From: Immundisolibacter cernigliae
GTDB lineage: Bacteria; Pseudomonadota; Gammaproteobacteria; Immundisolibacterales; Immundisolibacteraceae
Direction: 5' to 3'
Assembly (NCBI RefSeq): GCF_001697225.1
Contig: NZ_CP014671.1
Span: 1,736,001 to 1,800,000, forward strand
DNA: 64,000 nt
Shown: one piece after another, positions 1 through 8,140 of the stretch
Layout of the letters: each line of letters begins with the position of its first letter
How positions within the stretch are numbered: the first letter of the stretch is position 1
Notes under the pieces: model-generated
What the model saw: the letters and a program-made list of their open reading frames with translations, nothing else
Database searches by the model: none
What the model was told of the DNA's origin: nothing
Position numbers and translations under genes: made by a program

Positions 1-554
1 TCGGCCTGCCCACCAACGCCGCCGACCGCTACCCGCACGAGTTCTCCGGCGGCCAGCGCCAGCGCATCAGCATCGCCCGCGCGCTGGCCGTGCAGCCGCG
101 CCTGCTGGTGTGCGACGAGCCGACCAGCGCGCTGGACCTGTCCATCCAGGCGCAGATCCTGGACCTGCTGCAGGAACTGAAGGCCGAGCTTGGCCTCAGC
201 TATCTGCTGATCACCCACAACCTGGGCGTGGTCGAGTATCTGGCCGATGAGGTGGCGGTGATGTACCTGGGCAGGATCGTCGAACACGGCCCGGTGGCCG
301 GCGTGCTGCAGGCGCCACAACACCCCTACACGCGCGCCCTGCTGGCGGCCGTGCCGCGCGTGGCGCTGGACGCCACCCCGGAGCCACACGTCGCGGCCGG
401 CGATCCGCCCTCGCCCGCGGCGCCGCCGCCCGGTTGCCACTACCACCCGCGCTGCCCGCTGGCCACCGACCTGTGCCGCCAAACCTATCCGCCCACGGTG
501 ACGCTGGCCGGCGGGCTGCGGGTGGCCTGCCATCACATAGACGACAACCGGTAA
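1..554 (+). CDS. Oligopeptide/dipeptide ABC transporter ATP-binding protein, C-terminal part (5' end outside window)
   Basis: This is the end of an ATPase subunit of a peptide/nickel-type ABC importer; the reading frame is open from base 3. It shows the ABC signature SGGQRQR, the Walker B and D-loop stretch [12 protein letters not shown], and the switch histidine in [17 protein letters not shown]. The last 80 or so residues contain [12 protein letters not shown] and a cysteine-bearing GCHYHPRCP segment, which is the oligopeptide/dipeptide transporter C-terminal domain of the DppD/DppF/OppD/OppF families. It should energise uptake of peptides at the inner face of the membrane, with permease and binding-protein genes expected upstream. 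The Walker A half is not visible, so DppD-like and DppF-like cannot be separated. Confidence 0.93.
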   Translation, partial: GLPTNAADRYPHEFSGGQRQRISIARALAVQPRLLVCDEPTSALDLSIQAQILDLLQELKAELGLSYLLITHNLGVVEYLADEVAVMYLGRIVEHGPVAGVLQAPQHPYTRALLAAVPRVALDATPEPHVAAGDPPSPAAPPPGCHYHPRCPLATDLCRQTYPPTVTLAGGLRVACHHIDDNR

Positions 555-887
555 CAGCCGCTAGCCGGACCTTTGTGTTGGGCGTTTTACGCGCCATGGG
601 GGCAGCTGCGCCTCCGCGCGTGCGGTGGTCCGAGCGTTGCGATGCGCGCACACGCCGCGGCGACGCGCCGGATCAGCCGATCCTTACGGATTCCGAATTA
701 CGGCGCCGCGGCGTGATTCGCTTTGGGCAAACTGGCCAGCGGCTGCCGGGATACCCCATCGATACCGTTGACGCCGGTCAAGATCGCCTGCCGGCCCCGT
801 CCGCATGATGCGTTCTGCGTTTCACCCGGCGCGCCCCGCTCGTCGGACCACCGCATGGACGACGTCGCTCATAAGGAGATGAGAACG
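555..887. other. Intergenic region, no gene seen
   Basis: About 330 bases between the ABC ATPase and the desaturase. I see no convincing gene or repeat. Open frames here lack ribosome sites and family resemblance. The only useful signal is an AAGGAG ribosome binding site at 873-878, which sets the desaturase start at 888 rather than at the in-frame ATGs at 855 or 879. Confidence 0.5.
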
Positions 888-1826
888 ATGGCAACACACG
901 CCCCGGCCCCCAGCGAAACCCTGCTGCGCGAGTACATGCGCGCCCCGTTGCTGGCCATACCGACCGCGCTACTAGCGGTCCTCATGCTGGGCGGCATGGC
1001 GGCCGTCTGGTACCTGTGCCTGAGCGGCCGCATGAGCTTCTGGGCCGGCGCGCTGATCAACGGCCTGCTCAGCTACGGCCTGTTCAGCCCGATTCACGAC
1101 GGCGCCCACCGCGCCATCTCGCGCATCGGCTGGCTCAACGAAACCATCGCCGACGTGTCGCTGCTGTTCCTGTTCCCCTACGCGCCGATGGTGGCGCTGC
1201 GCTGGCTGCACAACCAACACCACATTCACGCCAACGGTGCCCAGGATCCGGACCGCTTCGAACATGACGGGCCCGGCTGGCAGGCGCCGCTGCGCTGGGC
1301 ATTCTTCGACCTCTGGTACATCTGGTACTTCTTCACCCGCGGCCAGCACCTGGTGAAGAAACACAGGAAGGAACTGATCGCGTTCTACAGCTGCCTGGCG
1401 CTGGCGGTCGGCACCCTGATCGCGCTCGGCTACGGCTACGAGCTGTTCATGCTGTGGTTCATCCCGACGCGCATCTCGCTGTTCCTGATCGCCCTGGTGT
1501 TCGTCATCCTGCCGCACCACCCGGCCATGGTCAGCCATCACGAGGATCCGTACCTGGCCACCACCATGCGCATGGGCTGGGAATGGCTGCTCACGCCACT
1601 GCTGGTGTATCAGAACTACCACCTGATCCATCACCTGTACCCGACGGTGCCGTTCTACAAGATGCACCGCGTCTGGTACCTGCGCTACGACGAGCACGCC
1701 CGGCACAACGTCAGCTACCAGACGGCGTTTGCGCTGGAGCCGCAGAACATCGAGCTGCACCGCAAGTTCCAAGCAACAGCGGGCGTGACCGGCAACGGCT
1801 CCGCCGCCCCCCTGTCGCCAGCCTGA
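888..1826 (+). CDS. Membrane fatty acid desaturase / carotenoid hydroxylase-like di-iron protein
   Basis: This is a 312-residue integral membrane protein of the fatty acid desaturase superfamily. The three histidine clusters that bind the di-iron centre are visible in order: HDGAHR (HxxxH), HNQHHIH (HxxHH) and YHLIHHLYP (HxxHH). Between them lie hydrophobic stretches that could make four or more membrane spans. The family oxidises unactivated C-H bonds in acyl chains or carotenoids, using O2 and an electron donor. The short form with an NYHLIHH box resembles enzymes acting on fatty acids or beta-carotene, and the substrate cannot be told from sequence. The start at 888 has AAGGAG nine bases upstream. 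A GC-rich hairpin follows the stop. Confidence 0.8.
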   Translation: MATHAPAPSETLLREYMRAPLLAIPTALLAVLMLGGMAAVWYLCLSGRMSFWAGALINGLLSYGLFSPIHDGAHRAISRIGWLNETIADVSLLFLFPYAPMVALRWLHNQHHIHANGAQDPDRFEHDGPGWQAPLRWAFFDLWYIWYFFTRGQHLVKKHRKELIAFYSCLALAVGTLIALGYGYELFMLWFIPTRISLFLIALVFVILPHHPAMVSHHEDPYLATTMRMGWEWLLTPLLVYQNYHLIHHLYPTVPFYKMHRVWYLRYDEHARHNVSYQTAFALEPQNIELHRKFQATAGVTGNGSAAPLSPA

Positions 1827-1839
1827 CGCAGATCATCAC

Positions 1840-1871
1840 GACGGCCCCGACGCCTAGCGCGGGGGGCCGTC
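1840..1871 (+). terminator. Hairpin after the desaturase gene
   Basis: Perfect 9-bp stem GACGGCCCC (1840-1848) and GGGGCCGTC (1863-1871), 13 bases after the desaturase stop. There is no T-tract, so it may stall or protect the transcript rather than be a classical intrinsic terminator. Confidence 0.45.
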
Positions 1872-1930
1872 TGTGCGCTGCAAAGGGCCTGTCCCTGTGT
1901 GTCGGGTTGTGACGCTCGCACGTCCTGGAA

Positions 1931-2064
1931 GTGATTCTGGTCTATCCGAACTTCAGCTCATGCCGAACGCGGCCTATCGCCGTCCGTGGGGCGGCGCAGC
2001 AAGCGTGGTCTGCTTAGTCCGGTCATCCCGGATTCCGCTGCGCTTCATCCAGGCTACGGTTGCT
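1931..2064. repeat. Dispersed repeat A, copy 1 (zinc-ribbon tail plus GTAG hairpin)
   Basis: About 134 bases that recur at 5754-5844 and 9389-9528. The first part resembles the 3' end of a zinc-ribbon coding sequence, with a one-base deletion here. The second part, 2027-2057, is a hairpin with a GTAG head read on the minus strand (CCTGGAT...ATCCGGG). The TAG of this head is the stop codon of the neighbouring terC gene. Confidence 0.75.
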
Positions 2065-3010
2065 GACGGCGCGCCTGCCACAGGCTCACCAGCACGCTGG
2101 TGGCCAGAATCAGCGCCACCAGCCCCAGCGCCACACCGATCGGCAGCTTGTACAGCTCGGCCAGCAGCATCTTGGCGCCGATCAGCACCAGCACCAGCGC
2201 CACGCCGTACTTGAGCAGGTGAAAGCGCTGCGCCATGTCGGCGAGCAGAAAGTACAGCGCCCGCAGGCCGAGGATGGCGAACATGTTCGACGTGAACACG
2301 ATGAACGGGTCGGTCGTGATGGCATAGATGGCCGGAATGCTGTCCACCGCGAACACCAGGTCGCTGACCTCGATCATCACCAGCACCAGGAACAAGGGCG
2401 TGAACCACAGCACGCCGTCCCGGCGCACGGTGAAGCGGTCGCCGTGGTAGTCGTCGGTCACCCGCAAGTGCCCGCGCAGCCAGCGCAGCACCGGGTTTTT
2501 CGCCAGATCCGGCGCGTGGTCGGCGAACAGCAGCATCTTGACGCCGGTGGCCACCAGCAATGCGCCGAACAGGTACAGCACCCAGTGAAAGCGCGCGATC
2601 AGCAGCGCGCCGGCCAGGATCATCACCGCGCGCATCACGATCGCACCCAGCACGCCGTACAGCAGCACCCGCCGCTGGTACTCGGCCGGCACGGCGAAGT
2701 AGCCGAAGATCATCACGAACACGAAGATGTTGTCGACCGCCAGCGCCTTCTCGACCAGATAACCGGTCAGGAATTCGAGCGCCCGCTGGTTGGCAATCTC
2801 CCGGCCCAGCTGCCCGTCCAGCCACCACCACAACCCGGCGTTGAAGCCCAGCGCCAGCGCCACCCACACCAGCGACCAGACGCCTGCCTCGCGCGCGCTG
2901 ACCCGGTGCGCCCCCTGCCGGCCGAGCAGCAGCATATCGATGGCCACCATCATGCCGATGAAGGCGACGAAGCCCGTCCACATCCAGCCGTTGCCGATCG
3001 TCTCGATCAT
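2054..3010 (-). CDS. TerC family integral membrane protein (Alx-like)
   Basis: This 318-residue TerC-family membrane protein has about eight to nine hydrophobic spans. Acidic residues sit within spans in EKALAVDNIFVF and EVSDLVFAVDSIPA, the paired motifs typical of TerC/Alx. Family members have been linked to manganese export and to metal or pH stress. The length fits Alx-like proteins. It follows the htpX and zinc-ribbon genes on the same strand after a 97-bp gap and may share their transcript. Its stop codon is the TAG inside the GTAG head of a repeat hairpin, so the last codons may have been set by repeat insertion. I saw no yybP-ykoY-type leader, though 97 bases leave little room for one. 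Confidence 0.88.
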   Translation of the reverse strand: MIETIGNGWMWTGFVAFIGMMVAIDMLLLGRQGAHRVSAREAGVWSLVWVALALGFNAGLWWWLDGQLGREIANQRALEFLTGYLVEKALAVDNIFVFVMIFGYFAVPAEYQRRVLLYGVLGAIVMRAVMILAGALLIARFHWVLYLFGALLVATGVKMLLFADHAPDLAKNPVLRWLRGHLRVTDDYHGDRFTVRRDGVLWFTPLFLVLVMIEVSDLVFAVDSIPAIYAITTDPFIVFTSNMFAILGLRALYFLLADMAQRFHLLKYGVALVLVLIGAKMLLAELYKLPIGVALGLVALILATSVLVSLWQARRQQP

Positions 3011-3107
3011 GGTGTCGCGTTCTCAGGGAGTCATAAATCCAGCGGCCGGCCATGCGCCGCCCGCCTGCGGTGACGCCGGCCGGGCCGGCTGCAGGGGCGC
3101 GCCAGGT

Positions 3108-3389
3108 TCAGTCGAAGTCGAACAGCTCGCCGAGCAGGCCGCGCTTGCGCGATTTCGGGTGGCGATGATCGCGACCGCGATGGTCGTCATCACCGGGACG
3201 AAGATCGTGCTCAGGCGGCGCCTGCCGGGGCGCCGCCCGCGGACGGCCCTCATTGGCGCCGGCGCGTTCGATGATCTTGTCCAGTTCGCCGCGGTCCAGC
3301 CACACGCCGCGGCAGCGCGGGCAGTAGTCGATCTCGATGCCGTGGCGCTCGGTCATCTGCAGGTCGATCTGGCAGTTTGGGCACTGCAT
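3108..3389 (-). CDS. Small zf-TFIIB-like zinc ribbon protein
   Basis: A 93-residue protein that begins MQCPNCQIDLQM and has a second cysteine pair in YCPRCRGVWLDRGEL. This CPxC...CPxCxGxWLDxGEL pattern is the zf-TFIIB/YjdN-like zinc ribbon found in small bacterial proteins of unknown role. The C-terminal half is rich in His, Asp, Arg and Pro and looks disordered. GGAGG upstream of 3389 supports this start over longer in-frame options. It lies 35 bases after htpX and so probably forms an operon with it. The family often sits near membrane proteases or envelope stress genes, but no function can be assigned. Confidence 0.85.
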   Translation of the reverse strand: MQCPNCQIDLQMTERHGIEIDYCPRCRGVWLDRGELDKIIERAGANEGRPRAAPRQAPPEHDLRPGDDDHRGRDHRHPKSRKRGLLGELFDFD

Positions 3390-3424
3390 GGCGATATCCT
3401 CCGGGTGATCGGAAAAGGGCTGGC

Positions 3425-4303
3425 TCAGAGGGCGGCGCGCAGCGCCGCGATGCGCTCTTCGAGCGGCGGGTGGGACATGAACAATCGCGCCAGGGCCTTG
3501 CCGCCCAGGATGCCGAAGGCGTTCAGCGATGCCGGCAGCGCCTGCGGCTCGTGCACGGCACGCAGGCGCTCCAGCGCCGCGATCATGGCGCCGCGCCCGG
3601 CCAGGCGCGCGCCGCCGGCATCGGCGCGAAATTCGCGCCGGCGGCTGAAGGCCATCACCACCATCGTGGCCAGGATGCCCAGCAACAGCTCGCACACCAG
3701 ACTGGTGATCCAGAAGCCGGGGCCGGGCGCCTCGCGCTCCTGCCCGCCGGCCAGCGCACGGTCGACGGCGTAGCCGACGATGCGCGCCAGCGCGATCACG
3801 AAGGTGTTGACCACGCCCTGGATCAGCGTCAGCGTCACCATGTCGCCATTGGCGATGTGGCTGAGCTCGTGTGCCAGCACCGCCTCCACCTGGCGCCGGT
3901 CCATCTGTTCGAGCAGGCCGCTGGACACCGCCACCAGCGAGCGCGAGCGGCTGGGACCGGTGGCGAAGGCGTTCGGCTGCGGCGAGTCGAAGATCGCCAC
4001 CTGCGGCATCGGCAGGCCGGCCATCTGCGCCTGCCGCGCCACGGTATCGAGCAGCCAGCGCTCGGTGGCGTCGGCCGGCTGGCCGATCACCCGCGCGCCG
4101 GTGCTGCGCACCGCCATCCAGCGCGACATGGCAAGGGAAATCAAGGCGCCGCCCATGCCGAACACGGCGGCGAATCCGAACAGCGCCGGCAGGTCGAGGC
4201 CGTTCTGGGTGAGGAACCGATCCACGCCGAGCAGGCGGCTGGTCACCGCCAGCACCGCCAGCACGGCGAGGTTGGTAAGCAGGAACAAACCGACACGTTT
4301 CAT
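3425..4303 (-). CDS. htpX: Membrane zinc metalloprotease HtpX
   Basis: HtpX is an M48-family endopeptidase of the inner membrane that degrades misfolded membrane proteins, in partnership with FtsH. The 292-residue length is typical. Two N-terminal membrane spans precede the catalytic HELSH zinc motif; further hydrophobic segments follow, then the ERxxx region and the conserved FMSHPPLEERIAALR C-terminal motif. It is divergent from a NhaR-like regulator gene and leads a probable operon with the small zinc ribbon gene and perhaps terC. Confidence 0.95.
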   Translation of the reverse strand: MKRVGLFLLTNLAVLAVLAVTSRLLGVDRFLTQNGLDLPALFGFAAVFGMGGALISLAMSRWMAVRSTGARVIGQPADATERWLLDTVARQAQMAGLPMPQVAIFDSPQPNAFATGPSRSRSLVAVSSGLLEQMDRRQVEAVLAHELSHIANGDMVTLTLIQGVVNTFVIALARIVGYAVDRALAGGQEREAPGPGFWITSLVCELLLGILATMVVMAFSRRREFRADAGGARLAGRGAMIAALERLRAVHEPQALPASLNAFGILGGKALARLFMSHPPLEERIAALRAAL

Positions 4304-4413
4304 AACGAGCCTCGGACTTCAGATAACGACGCCGGGGCAGCCTACGACAAGCTTGATAACAATAAAAATCGATTTTTTAATGGTCCATACCCAATGTAAT
4401 TCCGAGTAAATGG
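4304..4413. promoter_or_regulatory. Divergent promoter region between htpX and the nhaR-like gene
   Basis: About 110 bases, with an AT-rich core at roughly 4350-4400 containing A and T runs. It must hold promoters for both genes and is the natural place for a LysR-type operator, but I cannot pick a unique T-N11-A site with confidence. Confidence 0.5.
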
Positions 4414-5340
4414 ATGCGCGGCCTCAACTACAACCACCTGTACTACTTCTGGACCGTGGCGCGCGAGGGCAGCGTCATCGGCGCGGCCAAGGTGCTGTTC
4501 CTGACGCCGCAGACCATCACCGGCCAGTTGCGCGCGCTGGAACGCACGCTGGGCGGACGGCTGTTCGCCCCGGCCGGGCGGGGCATTGCGCTCACCGAGC
4601 TCGGGCATCTGGCATTCGGCTACGCGCAGGAGATCTTCCGGCTGGGCTCGGAAATGCAGGCCGCCGTCGCCGGACGCAGCATCGACCGGCCGCTGCCGTT
4701 TCGCGTGGGCGTGGTCGACGTGCTGTCGAAGGTCATCGTGCAGCGGCTGCTGGCGCCGGCCCTCGCCCTGGACCGCCCGGTGCAGCTCGCCTGCCGGGAA
4801 GGCCCGCTCGAGGATCTGGTGGCGGAACTGGCGCTGCACAGGCTCGACCTGGTGCTGGCGGACACGGCACTGGCGGCCAATCTGGAGCTGCGCGCCTTCA
4901 GCCACCTGCTGGGCGAGTGCGGGATCAGCTTCTTCGCCGCGCCGGTGGTACGCGAGCGCCATCCCGGGCGGTTTCCGGACCTGCTGCGCGAAGCGCCGCT
5001 GCTGCTGCCGGCGCCCCGCGGGGCGCTGCGCGGCGCCATCGACCACTGGCTGGACCGCCATGACATCCGCCCGCTGATCGCCGGCGAGTTCGACGATGCC
5101 AGCTTGATGAAGTCCTTCGGCCAGGCCGGCGCGGGCGTGTTCGTCGGCCCGAGTGCGGTGGCGGATGACATCGTGCGCCAGTACGGCGTGGTCCTGATCG
5201 GCGCCACGGACGAAGTACGCGAGCGCTTCTACGCCATCTCGACCGAGCGGCGCCTGCGCCACCCGGCGGTCAGGGTGGTCACCGAGGGCGCGCGCAGTTC
5301 GCTGTTTCTTTCCGGCAACGCCGAAAAACCGCATCCATGA
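4414..5340 (+). CDS. nhaR: NhaR-like LysR-family transcriptional activator
   Basis: This is a 308-residue LysR-type regulator. The N-terminal winged helix begins RGLNYNHLYYFWTVAREGS and contains the recognition region TPQTITGQLRALE. The NYNHLYYFW opening is characteristic of NhaR and its relatives. The C-terminal part is a periplasmic-binding-protein-like effector domain. Classical NhaR activates the Na+/H+ antiporter gene nhaA in response to sodium, but no nhaA is in this window. Position suggests a possible link to the divergent htpX operon, which is inference. The ATG at 4414 has only a weak ribosome site, and an ATG in another frame lies at 4410. Confidence 0.85.
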   Translation: MRGLNYNHLYYFWTVAREGSVIGAAKVLFLTPQTITGQLRALERTLGGRLFAPAGRGIALTELGHLAFGYAQEIFRLGSEMQAAVAGRSIDRPLPFRVGVVDVLSKVIVQRLLAPALALDRPVQLACREGPLEDLVAELALHRLDLVLADTALAANLELRAFSHLLGECGISFFAAPVVRERHPGRFPDLLREAPLLLPAPRGALRGAIDHWLDRHDIRPLIAGEFDDASLMKSFGQAGAGVFVGPSAVADDIVRQYGVVLIGATDEVRERFYAISTERRLRHPAVRVVTEGARSSLFLSGNAEKPHP

Positions 5341-5408
5341 CGTTTTCAGCTCGCCACACCCAGGATTCCGCTGCGCTTCATCCAGGCGACGGTTGCTGGC
5401 AGTGGCGG

Positions 5409-5593
5409 GTAGGGTGGGCAAAGCACAGCGTGCCCACGCGGTTGTTCAATAACTCACTGGTCACGTCTACGGTTTACGATTCGACATAGGGAATTTCTCA
5501 AGACGGCCAGCGCGAAAAATTCGTGCGGCATCAGCTCGGAATATCAACAACCCGGCTATGTAATCGCGTGGGCACGCTGCGCTTTGCCCACCC
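5409..5593. repeat. Facing pair of GTAG-type hairpins (REP family 3)
   Basis: The left arm, 5409-5440, starts GTAGGGTGGGCA and closes with TGCCCAC. The right arm, 5565-5593, is its inverse with one mismatch over about 29 bases. Each arm is itself a hairpin, so the unit looks like a REP doublet (BIME). The spacer of about 125 bases shows no gene. Confidence 0.75.
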
Positions 5594-5671
5594 GCTCGCT
5601 GATTCAAACCAACGGGGCTCCACGATTCCCGGGGCGGTTCACAGACCGAACGGACCGCACTTCTGAGTTAG

Positions 5672-5824
5672 GTGACGCGCGGGGACTTCAGCACACCCAG
5701 TTGCCCGAAATGCGAGATCAAGATGATCCGCAAGGCCGGACGCGCCGGGCGGAGTGATTTCTGGTCCTGCCCGAACTTCGGCTCATGCCGAACGCGGCCT
5801 ATCGCCGTCCGTGGGGCGGCGTAG
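5672..5824 (+). pseudogene. Remnant of a topoisomerase-type C4 zinc-ribbon protein
   Basis: A 51-codon open frame that begins with GTG after a stop codon. It encodes CPKC, then a basic stretch, then DFWSCPNFGSCRTRP: two cysteine pairs in the spacing of the topoisomerase C-terminal C4 zinc finger (CPxCx...FWxCxxFxxCR). That domain normally sits at the end of larger DNA-binding proteins, so this is probably the 3' end of a lost gene. The final third lies inside repeat A, and the same codons recur at 9389 onward. It could be a real 50-residue peptide, but I consider this unlikely. Confidence 0.5.
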
Positions 5825-5844
5825 CAAGCGTGGTCCGCATAACA
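5754..5844. repeat. Dispersed repeat A, copy 2
   Basis: Near-identical to the first 90 bases of the copies at 1931 and 9389. In this copy the zinc-ribbon frame is continuous and the terminal GTAG hairpin is absent. Confidence 0.75.
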
Positions 5845-5895
5845 CAAAAGGCGGAATACGCTGCGCCGTACGCCATATATGCGGGCGCGATTCTT

Positions 5896-5999
5896 GTAGG
5901 AGCGGGCCATGCCCGCGACCGCGACCGCGACCGTTCAAATCGGGCGCATCGAGTGTGATTGATTGCAACGTTCCTGTCGCGGGCATGGCCCGCTCCTAC
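5896..5999. repeat. Facing pair of REP hairpins (REP family 1)
   Basis: 5896-5920 reads GTAGGAGCGGGC, CAT, GCCCGC and then GACC; 5976-5999 is its reverse complement. The same hairpin occurs at least seven more times around the RAYT gene at 58.7-59.7 kb. Confidence 0.9.
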
Positions 6000-6077
6000 A
6001 GGCAACCAATCACATCGGAAACAGGTCGCCGACTTCGTGCAAGGTGCGTTAGAACCGTAGCGGGCGCCGTGGCCGGA

Positions 6078-6112
6078 TCATCCTGGATTCCGCTGTGCTT
6101 CATCCGGGCTAC
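6078..6112 (-). repeat. GTAG hairpin of repeat A type, single copy
   Basis: On the minus strand it reads GTAGCCCGGAT, a loop, then ATCCAGG. It is the hairpin half of repeat A without the zinc-ribbon part and lies 18 bases beyond the stop of the next gene. Confidence 0.7.
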
Positions 6113-6129
6113 GGTTGATATATTGTGTT

Positions 6130-6588
6130 CTACCGGCTATTGATTTCCTGGATCTGCCTGTGATAATCGTCCATGATCTTGTTAAACCGGATTTGCCTTT
6201 CCAGCCGGTCAAAGCGTTCTTCCATTCTAGCCTCACGTGCAGTTTCCTGACTAGCTGCCGCTTCGTTCGCCCTGCGCGCCTCATCGGCGGCCTTTTCGGC
6301 CCTTTGATGCGCGGCCTTGCTCTCCGTGCGCGCTGCTTCTGCGGCCCTTTTTGCATTGAGACGGTTAGCCTGCTCAATAATCAGGCTTGGTGCTGGCTCC
6401 TGGTTAAGCGGCACGGTCCCGCCCGTATAGCGCGCCTCAATTTTGGCATCACTATCAAGCGGACAGTGCGCGGCAAAATGCGTAAGTCCCTTTTCGTCTT
6501 TCCATTGACACGTGCCGGCTTGTGCGGCTCCTGCCAGGACCGATGCGGCCAAGGCCATGTTCCCTATCGCGATTTTTATTGAAGACAT
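6130..6588 (-). CDS. Hypothetical periplasmic protein with DUF4124-like start and coiled coil
   Basis: A 152-residue protein. The N-terminus MSSIKIAIGNMALAASVL, ending in AGAAQA, is a clear Sec signal peptide. After the cleavage site come CQWKDEKGLTHFAAHCP, resembling the short DUF4124 envelope domain, and a cysteine pair that could form a disulfide. From about residue 75 to the end the sequence is Ala/Glu/Arg-rich with a heptad-like pattern, so a coiled coil is likely. GGAGG nine bases upstream favours the start at 6588 over an earlier in-frame ATG at 6624. It lies directly downstream of the broken DnaJ-Sel1 gene on the same strand. Function unknown. Confidence 0.7.
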   Translation of the reverse strand: MSSIKIAIGNMALAASVLAGAAQAGTCQWKDEKGLTHFAAHCPLDSDAKIEARYTGGTVPLNQEPAPSLIIEQANRLNAKRAAEAARTESKAAHQRAEKAADEARRANEAAASQETAREARMEERFDRLERQIRFNKIMDDYHRQIQEINSR

Positions 6589-6631
6589 ACTCTGTAACCT
6601 CCAACTGGCATTTCTCATGTCCATTTGCCGC

Positions 6632-7063
6632 CTACTGCCCCAAGCCCTCCGACTTAGGCGTCCATTCCCGCGCCAGCCGCTTCGCTTCGGCTATTTGCGC
6701 TGGAGTCATCCTGGCGGCGGCTTGGTCGCGGTTCTTGACGACCTGCTCGTGCGATTCCGATTTGGTTAGTGCTTGAGACGCTGCAAGGCTGTACCACTTG
6801 TGCGCCTGCACATAGTCCTGCGGCACGCCTCGGCCGTAGTCGTACATGGTCCCGAGGTTGTTCTGGGCCGCAGCATCGCCTTGCTCTGCCGCCAGGCGAT
6901 ACCACTTGACCGCCTGAACGTAGTCCTGCGGCACGCCTTGGCCCTTGTCGTACATGAACCCGAGGGTTCTCTGGGCCGCAGCACGGCCTTGCTCTGCCGC
7001 CAGGCGATACCACTTGACCGCCTGAACGTAGTCCTGCGGCACGCCTTGGCCTAGGTGTTCCAT
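6632..7063 (-). pseudogene. 3' fragment of the IS-disrupted DnaJ-DUF2628-Sel1 gene
   Basis: This fragment encodes Sel1 repeats, visible as GVPQDYVQAVKWYRLAAEQG and close copies about every 36 residues, plus a charged C-terminal tail. The insertion sequence at 7056-8135 cut it from its 5' part at 8142-9178. The IS left end happens to supply ATG GAA CA in frame before the target CCTAGG, so a 143-residue Sel1 protein could be made from 7063 if transcribed. Joining both parts after removing the IS and one target copy restores a continuous Sel1 repeat and an uninterrupted frame of 487 codons including the stop. Confidence 0.92.
7050..7055. repeat. Target site duplication, left (CCTAGG)
   Basis: The six bases CCTAGG flank the IS on both sides (7050-7055 and 8136-8141). 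They match the NCTAGN target reported for IS481. Confidence 0.9.
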
Positions 7064-8135
7064 CCCGGATCATCATATAGTTCCGTCTCGGTCCCCGCTG
7101 CTGCTGGCGCGCGAGGTGTTCCGGGAGCTGGCAGGGGACGGGAAAGCGGTTGATCGGGAGGTGTCCGCATGCTGATTGCACTGCACAAACAAGCCCGCAC
7201 CACGCCCCACGTGCGGGCGCAGATCGCGGCCAGTGATGAGCCGGTGGCGGTGCTGGCCCGCCGCTTTGGCGTCACCGAGCCGACGATCTACAAATGGAAG
7301 CGGCGCCCGGATGTCTACGACCGGCCGCACACCGCGCACCGCCTGCAAACGACGTTGACCCCCGGCCAGGAGGCGATCGTGGTCTACCTGCGCCGGGCCC
7401 TGCTGCTGCCGCTGGACGACCTGCTGGCGGTGACGCGCGAGTTCCTGTGTCCGGACGTGTCCCGCTCCGGGCTGGACCGCTGCCTGCGCCGCCACGGCGT
7501 GGGCAACCTGCGCGCCCTGCGCCCGGCGCCGGACAAAGCGGTCAGCAAGACCTTCAAGACCTACGTGCCCGGCTTTGTGCACGTCGACGTGAAGTACCTG
7601 CCGCAGATGGCCGACGAGGACCGGCGCCGGTTCCTGTTCGTGGCCATCGATCGGGCCACCCGCTGGGTTTACGTGGCCCTGAAAGCCGACAAGAGCGCGC
7701 GCTCGGCGCGCGCCTTCCTCAGTGCCCTGGCCACGGCCTGCCCGGTGCGCATCACGCGCCTGCTCACCGACAACGGCACCGAGTTCACGGACCGGCTGTT
7801 CGGGAGCCGGGCGCGGGCCCCGACCGGGACGCATGAGTTCGATCGCCTGTGCCAGGAACTGGGCATCGAGCACCGTCTGACGCCCCCGCGCCACCCGCAG
7901 ACCAATGGCATGGTCGAGCGCTTCAACGGGCGCATCGCGGACCTGCTGCGCACGCACCACTTCAGGTCCAGCGAGGACCTGGAGCAGACCCTGCACCGCT
8001 ATGTCACGCTCTACAACCACCACTTGCCGCAGAAGGCACTGAACGCCCAGACTCCGGCTCAAGCGCTTCAGCACTGGTACGCTTCAAAACCGGAGCTGTT
8101 TCATCGAAGGCCAAATAATCGGCCGGGACGTGACA
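7056..8135 (+). mobile_element. IS481-family insertion sequence (1,080 bp)
   Basis: The element runs from TGTTCCATCCCGG at the left to the inverse of TGTCACGTCCCGG at the right. The terminal repeats share TGT, a C, and TCCCGG, with weaker matches beyond. It is flanked by a perfect 6-bp CCTAGG duplication and carries one transposase gene. Removing the element plus one duplication repairs the host gene exactly, so both ends are defined to the base. The undamaged flanks and intact transposase indicate a recent insertion. Confidence 0.95.
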
Positions 8136-8140
8136 CCTAG
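7169..8140 (+). CDS. IS481-family transposase (DDE)
   Basis: A 323-residue transposase. An N-terminal helix-turn-helix region (about residues 20-45, LARRFGVTEPTIYKWKRR) should bind the IS ends. The integrase-fold core carries the catalytic triad D140 (HVDVKYL), D201 (TDNGTEF) and E250 (QTNGMVERFNG). GGGAGG just upstream supports the ATG at 7169. The frame leaves the IS at its last base: the codons GAC ACC TAG use four IS bases and five bases of the duplicated target, so the stop codon belongs to the target site and not to the element. The protein looks intact. Confidence 0.95.
   Translation: MLIALHKQARTTPHVRAQIAASDEPVAVLARRFGVTEPTIYKWKRRPDVYDRPHTAHRLQTTLTPGQEAIVVYLRRALLLPLDDLLAVTREFLCPDVSRSGLDRCLRRHGVGNLRALRPAPDKAVSKTFKTYVPGFVHVDVKYLPQMADEDRRRFLFVAIDRATRWVYVALKADKSARSARAFLSALATACPVRITRLLTDNGTEFTDRLFGSRARAPTGTHEFDRLCQELGIEHRLTPPRHPQTNGMVERFNGRIADLLRTHHFRSSEDLEQTLHRYVTLYNHHLPQKALNAQTPAQALQHWYASKPELFHRRPNNRPGRDT

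Larger units (their letters stand above)
5341..6129. other. Repeat-rich intergenic region
   Basis: About 790 bases with no intact gene apart from a short zinc-ribbon remnant. It holds a degenerate copy of the repeat A hairpin (about 5363-5394), a facing pair of GTGGGCA hairpins (5409-5593), repeat A copy 2 (5754-5844), a facing pair of GCGGGCCATGCCCGC hairpins (5896-5999), and another GTAG hairpin of the repeat A type (6078-6112). It marks the left edge of the accessory stretch. Confidence 0.75.

Noticed and set aside
3011-3107. yybP-ykoY manganese riboswitch upstream of terC
   Set aside because: The gap of 97 bases shows no recognisable core, and the gene probably shares a transcript with htpX.
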